Below, piece after piece: positions 29,067 to 38,300 of a stretch of DNA of 64,000 nt (positions are counted from its first letter, which is position 1; each line of letters opens with the position of its first letter). Both the position numbers and the translations under genes were made by a program. The notes beneath the pieces were generated by a model, which saw nothing but the letters and a program-made list of their open reading frames with translations, had not been told where the DNA came from and made no database searches. The stretch comes from a candidate division TM6 bacterium GW2011_GWF2_43_87 (GTDB lineage Bacteria; Babelota; Babeliae; Babelales; Babelaceae): assembly GCA_001000065.1 (NCBI GenBank), contig LCGZ01000002.1:124001-188000 (forward strand), written 5' to 3'.

Positions 29067-29141
29067 TACCAGAAACACGAGTTTCTCGTGTTTCTGGTAG
29101 GCCTCTAGCAGAAAGAATTTTTTACAAAAATTCTTTCTGCT
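29067..29141. repeat. Two long perfect palindromes between leuS and uvrB
   Basis: 29067-29099 is a 15-bp perfect stem (TACCAGAAACACGAG) with a 3-base loop. 29107-29141 is a 16-bp perfect stem (AGCAGAAAGAATTTTT) with a 3-base loop. The second resembles the palindrome at 42743-42776. The ~330 bases between leuS and uvrB hold these elements and no credible gene; either hairpin could also stop transcription out of leuS. Confidence 0.8.
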
Positions 29142-29243
29142 CAAGTTCACCAAACCTGCTAAAACTTATCAAAACACACAAAAAACAAGTAATGGATCCA
29201 GGGCTGGCCCTGGCGCTTTCCCCTAGCATTGAAACTATTTCCC

Positions 29244-29252
29244 TGCTATACT
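29244..29252 (+). promoter_or_regulatory. Extended -10 promoter of uvrB
   Basis: TGC-TATACT (TATACT at 29247-29252) is an extended -10 element 40 bases before the uvrB start; no clear -35 is seen, as is usual for this class. The same nonamer occurs before the solute-binding protein gene (56286-56294). Confidence 0.45.
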
Positions 29253-29291
29253 AAAAAAGTATAAATAGTCAAAAAAATAAGGATGAGATTT

Positions 29292-31259
29292 ATGTCACTT
29301 TTCAAACTTCATGCGCCATTTCCTCCTGCAGGTGACCAGATACAGGCTATAGAAATGCTTGCGTCTGGAAGACCTGGTCTATCGACGCTTTTGGGTGTCA
29401 CGGGCTCTGGTAAAACGTATAGTATTGCGCAGGTTATTGCTCGGCAATCTAAGCCGGTATTGGTATTATCGCCTAATAAAACATTGGCGGCGCAGCTATA
29501 TGAAGAGTTTTCACTTTTTTTTCCGGAAAACAAGGTCTGTTACTTTGTAAGTTATTATGACTATTACCAGCCGGAATCGTACCTGCCTGCACAAGATATT
29601 TATATTGCTAAAGAGACGCAGATCAATAGTGAGATTGAACGGCTAAGGATTGAGGCTTCGGCATCGATTATTAATCGTCCAGATACCATTGTGATTGCAT
29701 CGGTTTCATGTATCTATTCTCTGGGAAATCCTACTGAATACCGTAATTTAGCCTTCCCATTAAAGCGCGGACAAACTATTAGTCGAGCGGAGCTTATTAG
29801 ACAACTTATTTTTATTCAATACGTCCGTAATGATATGGAAAAAGCGTCGGGAACTATGCAGGTTTATGGCCCTACTATTGAGGTCCAACTTCCGTATCAA
29901 CGAGAAAAACTACGCATAGAGCTTGACGGTAATACAATTGAATCGCTGTTATGGGTGCATAAGCAGACAGGTGCTGTTGAGCGTGAGTTAGAGGATGTCC
30001 TTATATTTCCTGCCAAACACTTTGTTACAACGCAAGAGCGAAAGAATGCAGCATTAAAAAGCATTCAAGCCGAACTTGATAGTTATGCGCCTACTATGGA
30101 AAATCAATTGTATCGCGAGCGTTTAAAAGCTCGTGTGGGTAATGACCTTGAGCTTATAGATCAGGTGGGATTTTGTTCAGGAATTGAAAACTATTCTGTC
30201 CATTTTGACGGACGAAATTCGGGCGAACCGCCCTATTGTCTTTTTGATTTTTTTGAAGACTTTTTACTCGTAATTGATGAATCACATATTGCAATTCCGC
30301 AGCTACGAGGAATGTATGCAGGAGATGCCGCCCGAAAAAAATCATTGATTGATTTTGGGTTTAGACTCCCCTCTGCAAAAGACAACCGCCCCTTACAATT
30401 TACAGAAATTGAACGATTTTTTAAGGATGTCATCTTTGTATCGGCAACACCTGGTGATTATGAACTTTCAAAAAGCGAACTGGTTGCTGAACAGATTATT
30501 CGTCCTACGGGTCTTGTTGATCCTCTTATTGAAATTCACAAACGAGAAGGCCAGATCGACCATTTAATAAGTGAGATTAAAAAAGCTGCATCAAAAGGAT
30601 TCAGAACCCTTGTTACAGTCCTTACCAAAAAGCAGGCAGAAGAACTTGCTCGCTTTCTTGAAGGCCGTGGCATTAAAGTTTGTTATTTGCATCATGACCT
30701 TAAAACGCCGCAACGGACTGAGTTATTACATAAATTGCGTAACGGAATCTTCGACTGTTTAGTCGGCGTAAACCTGTTAAGAGAAGGACTTGATTTACCA
30801 GAAGTTGCGCTGGTTGCAATTATGGATGCGGATATTGAAAGCTTTTTGCGTGACAAACGCTCCCTCATTCAGACTATAGGTCGCGCTGCACGTAATGCGG
30901 AGGCTAAAGTCATCTTTTTCGCGGATCGGATTACAAAATCCATGCAAGGTGCACTTGATGAAACAGAACGACGCAGAAATCTACAGATTGCGTTTAACAC
31001 TGAGCATGGCATTGTACCACGATCGGTCACACGTGATGTAACCAAAAGCATTTCAAAGTTACAAGAGGCAATTGCATCGGCCCAAAAGGGTCGAGCCAAA
31101 CAACGAAATGAGAGCCCCAAGACGGATCTTGACGCTCTCATTAAACGTGTTGCATCTCTTGAAGAACAGATGCAGGAAGCTGCAGCGCAATTTAATTTTG
31201 AAAAGGCTATTGAGTTACGTAAGGAATGGATGGAACTGCAAGCCCAATTGCGCGCTTAA
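29292..31259 (+). CDS. uvrB: Excinuclease ABC subunit B
   Basis: 655 residues. Walker A G-V-T-G-S-G-K-T near residue 36, the Y-Y-D-Y-Y-Q-P-E damage-probing beta-hairpin, helicase motifs (V-I-D-E-S-H, S-A-T-P-G-D, Q-T-I-G-R-A-A-R-N) and a C-terminal UVR domain (F-N-F-E-K-A-I-E-L-R). It verifies DNA damage with UvrA and positions UvrC. The ATG at 29292 has AAGGA eight bases upstream, whereas ATG 29283 sits directly on that site. Its base composition is unlike its surroundings: on the plus strand it is G/T-leaning where flanking genes are A/C-leaning. Its stop overlaps that of the convergent RING-like gene by two bases. Confidence 0.97.
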   Translation: MSLFKLHAPFPPAGDQIQAIEMLASGRPGLSTLLGVTGSGKTYSIAQVIARQSKPVLVLSPNKTLAAQLYEEFSLFFPENKVCYFVSYYDYYQPESYLPAQDIYIAKETQINSEIERLRIEASASIINRPDTIVIASVSCIYSLGNPTEYRNLAFPLKRGQTISRAELIRQLIFIQYVRNDMEKASGTMQVYGPTIEVQLPYQREKLRIELDGNTIESLLWVHKQTGAVERELEDVLIFPAKHFVTTQERKNAALKSIQAELDSYAPTMENQLYRERLKARVGNDLELIDQVGFCSGIENYSVHFDGRNSGEPPYCLFDFFEDFLLVIDESHIAIPQLRGMYAGDAARKKSLIDFGFRLPSAKDNRPLQFTEIERFFKDVIFVSATPGDYELSKSELVAEQIIRPTGLVDPLIEIHKREGQIDHLISEIKKAASKGFRTLVTVLTKKQAEELARFLEGRGIKVCYLHHDLKTPQRTELLHKLRNGIFDCLVGVNLLREGLDLPEVALVAIMDADIESFLRDKRSLIQTIGRAARNAEAKVIFFADRITKSMQGALDETERRRNLQIAFNTEHGIVPRSVTRDVTKSISKLQEAIASAQKGRAKQRNESPKTDLDALIKRVASLEEQMQEAAAQFNFEKAIELRKEWMELQAQLRA

Positions 31260-32182
31260 GCAATAGTAAGCAACTTAGTGCGTAGATCTTTTAGTACCTT
31301 ACGGTTCCCCGGCAACCCCAAAACATCCTTAAGGGCTTCCGTATGTCTGCACATACTACAGTTTACTAATGGCGCAGTAAGCACAAAAATCTTCTCTTCT
31401 ATCGCCTTAGGGTCATTTAACGCACGGTCAATAAGATCACCAAGCCACTGAGAAGCCTCATCTTTTTCTCTTTTAAATTGATTGGCCTGCTCAATCGTAT
31501 AGGCGCTAGTATCCTGGTAATCAAAAACCATTCTTAACACGCTCTCTGCATCGCAGATAGTGCTCAAGGCCTTTTTAACCCTCTCAAGTAGATGCACGTC
31601 ACACATTGTATACAATGCTTCAGGAATTTTAGCAGCCTTGCCATCCACCATTAGATGCGCCTCAGTAAAAGCTCCCTTAAGCGAATCAATAAGGCAGCCC
31701 GCGCAAACATTATGTTTGCATGACAAAATTCCATCGGTTTCAGTTAAACAAATCGGACAGTCACCAGGTACAATTGCTCCAGGCACACTAGGAACCATAA
31801 GCTTATCTTCTATCTCTTTTTTTATCTTTAGAAACTGTCTTTTACTCTCTTCCATACTACGAGAAGGCAAATAACGCACTTTCGTACGTCTCTTCTGCAG
31901 ATAACTCTTTAACCAAAATTTCCATCCACAGTAGACCGCAATCCCTGCAACAGCAGATATACCAAGCCCCCAGAATATGCGACGCATAAGAGAACCGTGA
32001 CCTTTGATTGCAACAGGTTTCACTAGATGAACCGCGTTCACCCCATGAAGACCAGAAGTCGCACCCGTGCCAAGCGAAAGCTTTGGATGCATTGCATCCA
32101 TGCTCAACGCATCTACACACGGCATAGAACACAATAAAACCAAAAGCACCTTATTAAGTGATAATCTAAAGAAAGTTTTCAT
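31256..32182 (-). CDS. Membrane-anchored RING-finger-like protein
   Basis: 308 residues. A signal peptide ends near residue 25 and a transmembrane segment spans about 69-91. Then comes a zinc-ligand pattern like the first six RING ligands: C142-x2-C145 ... C155-x-H157-x2-C160-x2-C163. The last pair may be C275-x2-C278, but that is 110 residues away, much further than in a normal RING. RING domains act as ubiquitin E3 ligases in eukaryotes; bacteria use mimics as effectors. Here export plus anchor suggests the domain faces away from the cytoplasm or is delivered to the host, which is inference. GGAGG precedes the ATG. Tail-to-tail with uvrB. Confidence 0.6.
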   Translation of the reverse strand: MKTFFRLSLNKVLLVLLCSMPCVDALSMDAMHPKLSLGTGATSGLHGVNAVHLVKPVAIKGHGSLMRRIFWGLGISAVAGIAVYCGWKFWLKSYLQKRRTKVRYLPSRSMEESKRQFLKIKKEIEDKLMVPSVPGAIVPGDCPICLTETDGILSCKHNVCAGCLIDSLKGAFTEAHLMVDGKAAKIPEALYTMCDVHLLERVKKALSTICDAESVLRMVFDYQDTSAYTIEQANQFKREKDEASQWLGDLIDRALNDPKAIEEKIFVLTAPLVNCSMCRHTEALKDVLGLPGNRKVLKDLRTKLLTIA

Positions 32183-32333
32183 TTTTTTCCTCCATCTGCC
32201 AATTCATATCAAAATTTCACCGCTAGCCACAGACCTTAATCAGGCCAGCCAAAAATATAAGTAAGAATAACAAAAGAAGTGAACTTAGTCCACCCCTTTT
32301 AATAAAACACAAAATTGAAATAAAATATATACG

Positions 32334-32759
32334 CTAGCGTCGAGCGATAGAATGAGTCTTAAACACCGATCCATCCGGCTTTTCGCATAGTATCATCCCA
32401 TCCGCCTTCCAACACACATCTCCACGCTCGGCCCCTACAACCTTATCTGCACCCAATGACACTGCACGAGAACAATAAATATCGGGTTCACGAAATGCAT
32501 AATCAGACAAAAAAATACGTCGTTTACAGATTAGCGTATGCCCACTCGCATCCTTATCAATCCAGATGCTTTGCTCATTAAAAGGCTTCAAATCGGTCAC
32601 ATAAGGCAAAGAGTCTTCACACACACATCGTGCTTCATCGCAAGAATTACATCCAACTGCATGGAGTCCAAAGCTACACGCGACCATCAAAAAAAGAATA
32701 AACAGCGGAATTAATTGGGCAAATAGCGACCGCTCTTCCATCTCATCATACCTATCCAT
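32334..32759 (-). CDS. Small Cys-rich exported or anchored protein, unknown
   Basis: 141 residues. One hydrophobic segment near residues 11-35 (F-A-Q-L-I-P-L-F-I-L-F-L-M-V-A-C-S) acts as signal or anchor; a lipobox-like V-A-C-S is included. The mature part has about nine Cys, including C-N-S-C-D-E-A-R-C-V-C. This suggests disulfides outside the cytoplasm. Not recognised. It lies behind the RING-like gene on the same strand with a ~150-base gap. A purine-rich AAGGGGGTGGGGT sits right before the ATG at 32759; an alternative ATG at 32744 would give a shorter leader. Function unknown. Confidence 0.6.
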   Translation of the reverse strand: MDRYDEMEERSLFAQLIPLFILFLMVACSFGLHAVGCNSCDEARCVCEDSLPYVTDLKPFNEQSIWIDKDASGHTLICKRRIFLSDYAFREPDIYCSRAVSLGADKVVGAERGDVCWKADGMILCEKPDGSVFKTHSIARR

Positions 32760-32879
32760 ACCCCACCCCCTTACTAAATTGTTATTATAGGCTAACCCAT
32801 AGTCATATTACTAATATTAATTATTAAAATGCAATAATTTAAAAACAAAAAAACTTGCACTAATAGAACGGTTGTGGTT

Positions 32880-32885
32880 TATAGT
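32880..32885 (+). promoter_or_regulatory. Possible -10 box of the ankyrin gene
   Basis: TATAGT at 32880-32885, with TTGCAC 19 bases upstream (32855-32860). The spacing is long, so this is a weak call; the hexamer itself is the form seen at the better promoters in this window. Confidence 0.3.
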
Positions 32886-32937
32886 AAGAGCAAGTCCATA
32901 ATGATTAGGCCTTCAAACTTATTAGGAAGGTATGATT

Positions 32938-34002
32938 ATGAAATCCATCTCTCTCCCATCCTTTTACCTTGCATCATCTCTCATTGTTGCAACACTGCTG
33001 TTTAACTCGCTAACGGGCAGTAACTTTTCTGCTAAATCCATTGCTATCGCCATAGTAGAAACAAAAATCGATCCGTCTCTACCTGAAAACAATATGAGTG
33101 AACTGCACAAGGCGGTCTTTTTTAGCAACATCGACCAGGTTGAAAAAATTATTAATCTAATCAGCACAGATAAAAACGAAAAAAAAGCTATTTTAAGTGC
33201 CAAAAATAGTGCTGGAAACAGTCCTCTGCATTTAGCTCTTGGTCGACTATTTATCTACCGCTCCTTTCTACAGGAAAATCTCTTAAACTCTGGTTTAATA
33301 AACCACGCAACAGAAAAGCTACTTAAAATCGTAAAGATTTTGTTAACTGCAGGCGCTGACGTTAACCTACAAAATCAAGACAAATGGACACCGCTTCATC
33401 TTGCTGCCATGATCGGTGATTGGACTATAGTCAAACTCTTTTTTAAACAAGGCGCTATTCCCTTTGTGCAAGAGTCAATCGAAAAGACTCCCGTGTGCAT
33501 TTCCGCGCTCTGCGGCCATTTTGATGCCACAAAAGGATTGCTTAAAAAAACCCCGCTCTCAAAAAAAGAGCTGGGCTTTCTATTACTTGATGCGGCAATA
33601 GGCAATAATCCAACACTAGTCTCGTTCTTAATAGAAAAGGGATGTGACTTTTCTATAGCCCTCATTGAAGCCTCAAAACTACCCCTCTACACTCCACTTA
33701 ATCTGCTTTTTTCAAAGATCGGCTTTAGAACGGATATTTGTAGCTCAGAAGGCGCATCTCTACTGGCCATAGCCATCGAACATAATAGTAGCGACGTATT
33801 CACCTATCTACTAAGCCGAAAATATCCCCTCACTATACCCGACCATAAAAAACGCACTCCGCTGCATATCGCTGCGATCAAAAAAAACATAGATTTTGCT
33901 CGACTTCTACTTACAAATGGCGCCAATAAAAAAGTGCAGGATTCCGAAGGCAAGCTACCAGAAAACTATGACGCACGAATAAAAAATTTAAAATTTACTT
34001 AA
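32938..34002 (+). CDS. Exported ankyrin-repeat protein
   Basis: 354 residues. An N-terminal signal sequence (about residues 1-25) is followed by several ankyrin repeats. The clearest are G-N-S-P-L-H-L-A, W-T-P-L-H-L-A-A-M-I-G-D (followed by V-K-L-F-F-K-Q-G-A) and R-T-P-L-H-I-A-A-I-K-K-N (followed by A-R-L-L-L-T-N-G-A). Degenerate units lie between them. The ATG at 32938 is preferred: AGGAAGG is seven to eight bases upstream, while ATG 32932 overlaps that site. It is a likely protein-binding factor; whether periplasmic, surface or secreted to the host is not visible. It is not obviously a copy of the ankyrin fragment at the window start. Confidence 0.85.
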   Translation: MKSISLPSFYLASSLIVATLLFNSLTGSNFSAKSIAIAIVETKIDPSLPENNMSELHKAVFFSNIDQVEKIINLISTDKNEKKAILSAKNSAGNSPLHLALGRLFIYRSFLQENLLNSGLINHATEKLLKIVKILLTAGADVNLQNQDKWTPLHLAAMIGDWTIVKLFFKQGAIPFVQESIEKTPVCISALCGHFDATKGLLKKTPLSKKELGFLLLDAAIGNNPTLVSFLIEKGCDFSIALIEASKLPLYTPLNLLFSKIGFRTDICSSEGASLLAIAIEHNSSDVFTYLLSRKYPLTIPDHKKRTPLHIAAIKKNIDFARLLLTNGANKKVQDSEGKLPENYDARIKNLKFT

Positions 34003-34026
34003 AAAACAACGGCACACAAAGCATTT

Positions 34027-34054
34027 TTGACATTTTAGCCCCCTCTGCTATATT
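34027..34054 (+). promoter_or_regulatory. Promoter of the 333-aa exported protein
   Basis: TTGACA (34027-34032), 16-base spacer, TATATT (34049-34054), with the spacer ending TGC (extended -10). Transcription would start near 34061, 68 bases before the ATG. Confidence 0.65.
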
Positions 34055-34128
34055 AACAATTGTTAAGTATCTTTAATTCATTTGAGTCACGTCAAAGCGT
34101 TAGCTGAGGCGAGAAACGGGGGTTTATT

Positions 34129-35130
34129 ATGAGTTCTATTTCTTTAAAAAATTACCTAAATCATCGCATTGCTGTACTTATGTGCACTCTTGCAAGCACA
34201 AGTGCACCTATGGTTGCAGGCATTCTTTATCCTGCATCACAACAGCTGCAATCAACGCCTGTTCGTTTGGTTAATGCACCAAGAAGCGCATCTACATGCC
34301 CTTTCCCTGTCCTTATTCAGAATAATAGTAACACGCTCCGTAAACTTGCAAAAATAATCCAAAAACATCCTATGACAAGTCTCTTTATTGGAGCGGCATC
34401 AGCCACTGCAACCTATGTCATCGCAGATCTTATTTACAGTCGTTATTCCGAATCTCTCATCTCAAACAGCCCCAACGCTATTCAAGCTCCGCTGTCCAGA
34501 ATCTGGAAAAGCGAAACAACAAGCAAAAAAATCTCGGAAGATATAGACTCCTGGAAAGGAGCCCGTTTAGGCAAGACCCTATACCGCTGTGTCAAAACTT
34601 TTGGTCTTTATAATCCGTTAGTTTCACGTATTTATCGAAATACCTTAGTAAAAACTCTTAATGAATCCGAAAATCAAAAAATTACCAAAAGGTCGGATTG
34701 GTCAACTAAATGGTCGGGCAACTTCTTTGTTTATCATCCTAACACCGCTCTGGGAAGCTCGTCCTACTATAAAGAAGAACTTTATATAGATGAAACCAAA
34801 AACAATGGAACCATTGCTACCCTAAAATCCTTGCTTAAAAACGCACAGCTAAATAATATTCGTGAATTTGAGATCCATGTTTATCACACGCTGAATTCTC
34901 ACTCCGAATCTCAAATAGAATACATTACCGACAGATCACACGGTGAAAGCATTAACTCTGAAGGCATAACAAGTTTTACAACCCAAACAACTAAACGGCC
35001 CGTAGCTAATAACATTACTACCTACCCTCCTATTATTCTGTATGTGCGGCCACAAGACAAAGCCGCTGTGCAAAATATCTTGGGAAATTTGATAACTTCT
35101 CCATCTACTGTTCGCCAGCCAATTTTCTAA
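34129..35130 (+). CDS. Exported/membrane protein of unknown function
   Basis: 333 residues. A signal-like hydrophobic stretch covers about residues 13-32 (I-A-V-L-M-C-T-L-A-S) and a second hydrophobic segment lies around 84-102 (S-L-F-I-G-A-A-S-A-T-A-T-Y). The remainder is soluble with mixed alpha/beta character, ending in a stretch that reads like a beta-rich domain (I-R-E-F-E-I-H-V-Y-H-T-L). Not recognised. It has its own promoter, a GGGGG RBS and a strong terminator, so it is a single-gene unit. It sits among host-interaction candidates. Confidence 0.6.
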   Translation: MSSISLKNYLNHRIAVLMCTLASTSAPMVAGILYPASQQLQSTPVRLVNAPRSASTCPFPVLIQNNSNTLRKLAKIIQKHPMTSLFIGAASATATYVIADLIYSRYSESLISNSPNAIQAPLSRIWKSETTSKKISEDIDSWKGARLGKTLYRCVKTFGLYNPLVSRIYRNTLVKTLNESENQKITKRSDWSTKWSGNFFVYHPNTALGSSSYYKEELYIDETKNNGTIATLKSLLKNAQLNNIREFEIHVYHTLNSHSESQIEYITDRSHGESINSEGITSFTTQTTKRPVANNITTYPPIILYVRPQDKAAVQNILGNLITSPSTVRQPIF

Positions 35131-35149
35131 AAAAGACGTTTAAATCTTT

Positions 35150-35189
35150 AATAGGGCGGTCAAAGAATTCTTTGACCGCCCTATTTTTT
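35150..35189 (+). terminator. Intrinsic terminator, perfect palindrome
   Basis: An 18-bp perfect inverted repeat (35150-35167 / 35168-35185; AATAGGGCGGTCAAAGAA half) followed by a T-run. The hairpin loop takes up the central AATT bases. Terminates the 34129 gene. Confidence 0.88.
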
Positions 35190-35313
35190 ACGCAGACGGT
35201 TCACACCCTCAAAATTCCCTTATAAAAAAGCCACGACTACCCCGCTTCTCACTCATCTCTCCGCCCCATCCAAAAATAATCGGTTAGAGTTTAAACAAAA
35301 ATTCAAGAGACTC

Positions 35314-35343
35314 TAGACATTTTTCGCATCCGGTGATTATAGT
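35314..35343 (+). promoter_or_regulatory. Promoter of the fibre-like gene
   Basis: TAGACA (35314-35319), 18-base spacer, TATAGT (35338-35343), about 48 bases upstream of the ATG. The TATAGT form recurs at 1532 and 58696. Nothing else is seen in the gap 35190-35313. Confidence 0.5.
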
Positions 35344-35390
35344 AGGCGAAGGTAGTAACGATGGTTAATTTTTAAAAAGGAGTGGTGCAT

Positions 35391-38300
35391 ATGCAACACC
35401 TTTCTAGAAGCATTTTATGCGCATTTGCCTTGCTTTGCGGTGTGCTCACCGCTAGAGCGGATAACGATATTCGTATCCCGCTGGCAAACGAAGAAATCCA
35501 AGAAATTGTCTCGTCTAAACAGGAATTCCTGTTTGTAGGCGCAGAACTTTCTCCTATCATGGAGGCGGTAAGCAAAGTAGCCGCTCTTGCAACCACCGAA
35601 GATTCAACAAGCTCCATCAGTGAATTCCAAGCACGCATGAATCACGGCTGCAAAACAGCTTCAAAACAATTGACTGCAAACACCATTGAAGAAGCAAGCC
35701 GTATTCTTAATGTTCGGCACAACGCCGTTAAAAACGACGACGATGTAGCACTACTCGCAGGCCAACTTGATAAAGCACGCGAAATGATCGCACAAGATGC
35801 TCTTCTTATAAAGGTTGAGACCAGCGAAGAACTACGCGCCCCTCGCCCACCACTAGAACCAGGAGTTACACCTAACGTAGGTCTCCCAAACCCAGGTCCA
35901 GAAACCACCTGTGGTTGCGATTTACCTCGCGATGTAAACATAATCAACGACCTTCATGTCGGCGGAAATGCAACCATTGAAGGATCTTTGATTATTGTTG
36001 GTCCCGTTATATTCCATGATGACCTTATATTACAGCCTACTGCTCCAGATACAAGCATAGCCCTCATATACAACGACAACGCTGGCAATGAACTTGCACG
36101 CGTCTACACCCCAAGCGCTGGCCCTAACGGCGGTATTGTTATAAGCACCGATGGTGGAGTAACAGAAAACTTTAGAGTAGAAGAAACCGGTGGAAACGTT
36201 GCAATAACCAACTCTCTATTAGTTGGCACTACTGCTGGCGGACTTACTGTTGGTAGCTCAACCCTCGCAGCAGACAATGATCTACGCGTTGAAGGCAATG
36301 CCTATGTAGGAGCAACTACAGGTGGAATGCACGTTGGTGGAACCACGGCCCCAGGCGACAACAACCTCATTGTTGACGGTACTTCACTCTTAGTCGGCAA
36401 TGTAACTGCAGATGCTGACGCATATGTCGGAGCAATTTCAGGCGGACTTCATGTTGGTGGAATTTCTGCACCAGGCGACAACAACCTCTTAGTAGATGGC
36501 ACTTCAACCACCGTTGGCAATACTTATGCAGGTTCAACTGGCCTTGGTGGACTTACCGTTGGTAGCACTACCGCAGCAGGAAACACAAACTTGCGCGTTG
36601 AAGGCGATGCATACGTCGGAGCAACAACAGGCGGACTACATGTTGGTGGAACTTCCGCCCCAGGCGACAACAACCTCTTGGTAGATGGCACTTCAACCAC
36701 CGTTGGCAATGGCTACATTGGATCAACTGGTCTTGGTGGACTTACCGTTGGTAGCACCACCGCTGCAGGGGCACAAAACCTCCGTGTTGAAGGCACTACA
36801 ACTTTAGTTGGAGGTATAACACTAGTCGGCGATGTAACTGCAGATGCGAATGTATATGTCGGAGCAGTTTCAGGCGGTCTACATGTTGGTGGAATTTCTG
36901 CCCCAGGCGACAACAACCTCTTGGTAGATGGCACTTCAACGACCGTTGGCAATACCTATGCAGGTTCAACTGGCCTTGGTGGACTTACCGTTGGTAGCAC
37001 CACCGCTGCAGGAAACACAAACTTGCGCGTTGAAGGCACTTCAGTTTTACTCGGCGATGTAACCCTATCTAGCAACCTCAATCTCGCGGCAGCTACAGTT
37101 GTTAACAAAAACGCTGTTCTCTTTATTCACGACACAGGACCAATTCCTGTAACCAATATTTTTGTCGGCGGCGCTGCAGGTAATTTAACCTTAACCGGCG
37201 GCGAGAACTCAGGTTTTGGCGTTGGGGCTTTGGCGGCGCTAATAAACGGCACCTTTAATACAGGTATTGGACGTCGAGCACTGCAATTAGTCGATACAGG
37301 AATAGACAATACTGCACTTGGAGCCCTCGCAGGTGAGTTTATCACGTCCGGCAGTGGGAATACAGTACTCGGAAGAGATGCAGGAAATGCTCTTATCACA
37401 GGCAGCGACAATACGTTCCTCGGCCGCGGAGCAGGGAGCTCAATTTCAACTTCCCATAACAACATCATGATAGGTTCTGGCAACATAGGAATTTTTGGAG
37501 AAGCAAATACCATACGTATTGGTACAGGAAGTACACCCTCCACCTCATGTTACATCGGTGGAGTAAACGTAAGCGATGGAGCTAATCCTCTCAATCTCGT
37601 CGGAATCAACCCAACAAACGCCCGCCTTGCGACCTCCACAACCGGTGGATTCACGCTTACGGGTGATTTGGGCATAACAGGCAACCTCAATCTTGCAACG
37701 GCTACAGTTGTTAACAAAAACAGTAATCGCTGGATTCATTCATCAGGCGGTTCTTCAAACATTTTTGTCGGCGAAAACGCAGGAACTCTAACCCCTGGAG
37801 TTGGTCCAAATACCGCTCTTGGAGCCGGATCCCTGGGTAGTATTGCTTTGGGCTCAGGTAATACCGCCGTTGGATACCAAGCACTCAATGCGTCAATCAA
37901 CGGGAACAACAACACTGCTATTGGAGACCAAGCCCTCAAACTTGCTACGGGTAATGAAAACACTGCCGTTGGAAACGTAGCAGGAACAGCTATTACAAAT
38001 GGAACCCAGAACGTACTGCTAGGCAAGGGCGCAGGAAATGCTCTTAACACAGGCAGCAATAACACATTCCTCGGCTACGGAGCAGGGAGCGCAATTACAA
38101 CAACCAATAATAATATCGTAATAGGTTCTGGCGTCGCAGGAGTTCTTGGAGATGCAACTACAACGCGTATTGGTGCCGCCACTCAAACGGCTTGCTACAT
38201 CGGTGGAGTAGATGTGAGCGATGGTGCAACAGCTCTTAATATCGTCGGAATAGACACTAACAACAAATTGGCAACCTCCACAACTGGCACATTTAGTCTA

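Noticed and set aside
29021-29254. 77-codon plus-strand frame between leuS and uvrB
   Set aside because: It is encoded mostly by two long perfect palindromes and lacks an RBS.
36230-37045. CRISPR-like or non-coding tandem array
   Set aside because: The repeats are in frame, continuous with a long coding region, and encode regular fibre units; no spacer structure.
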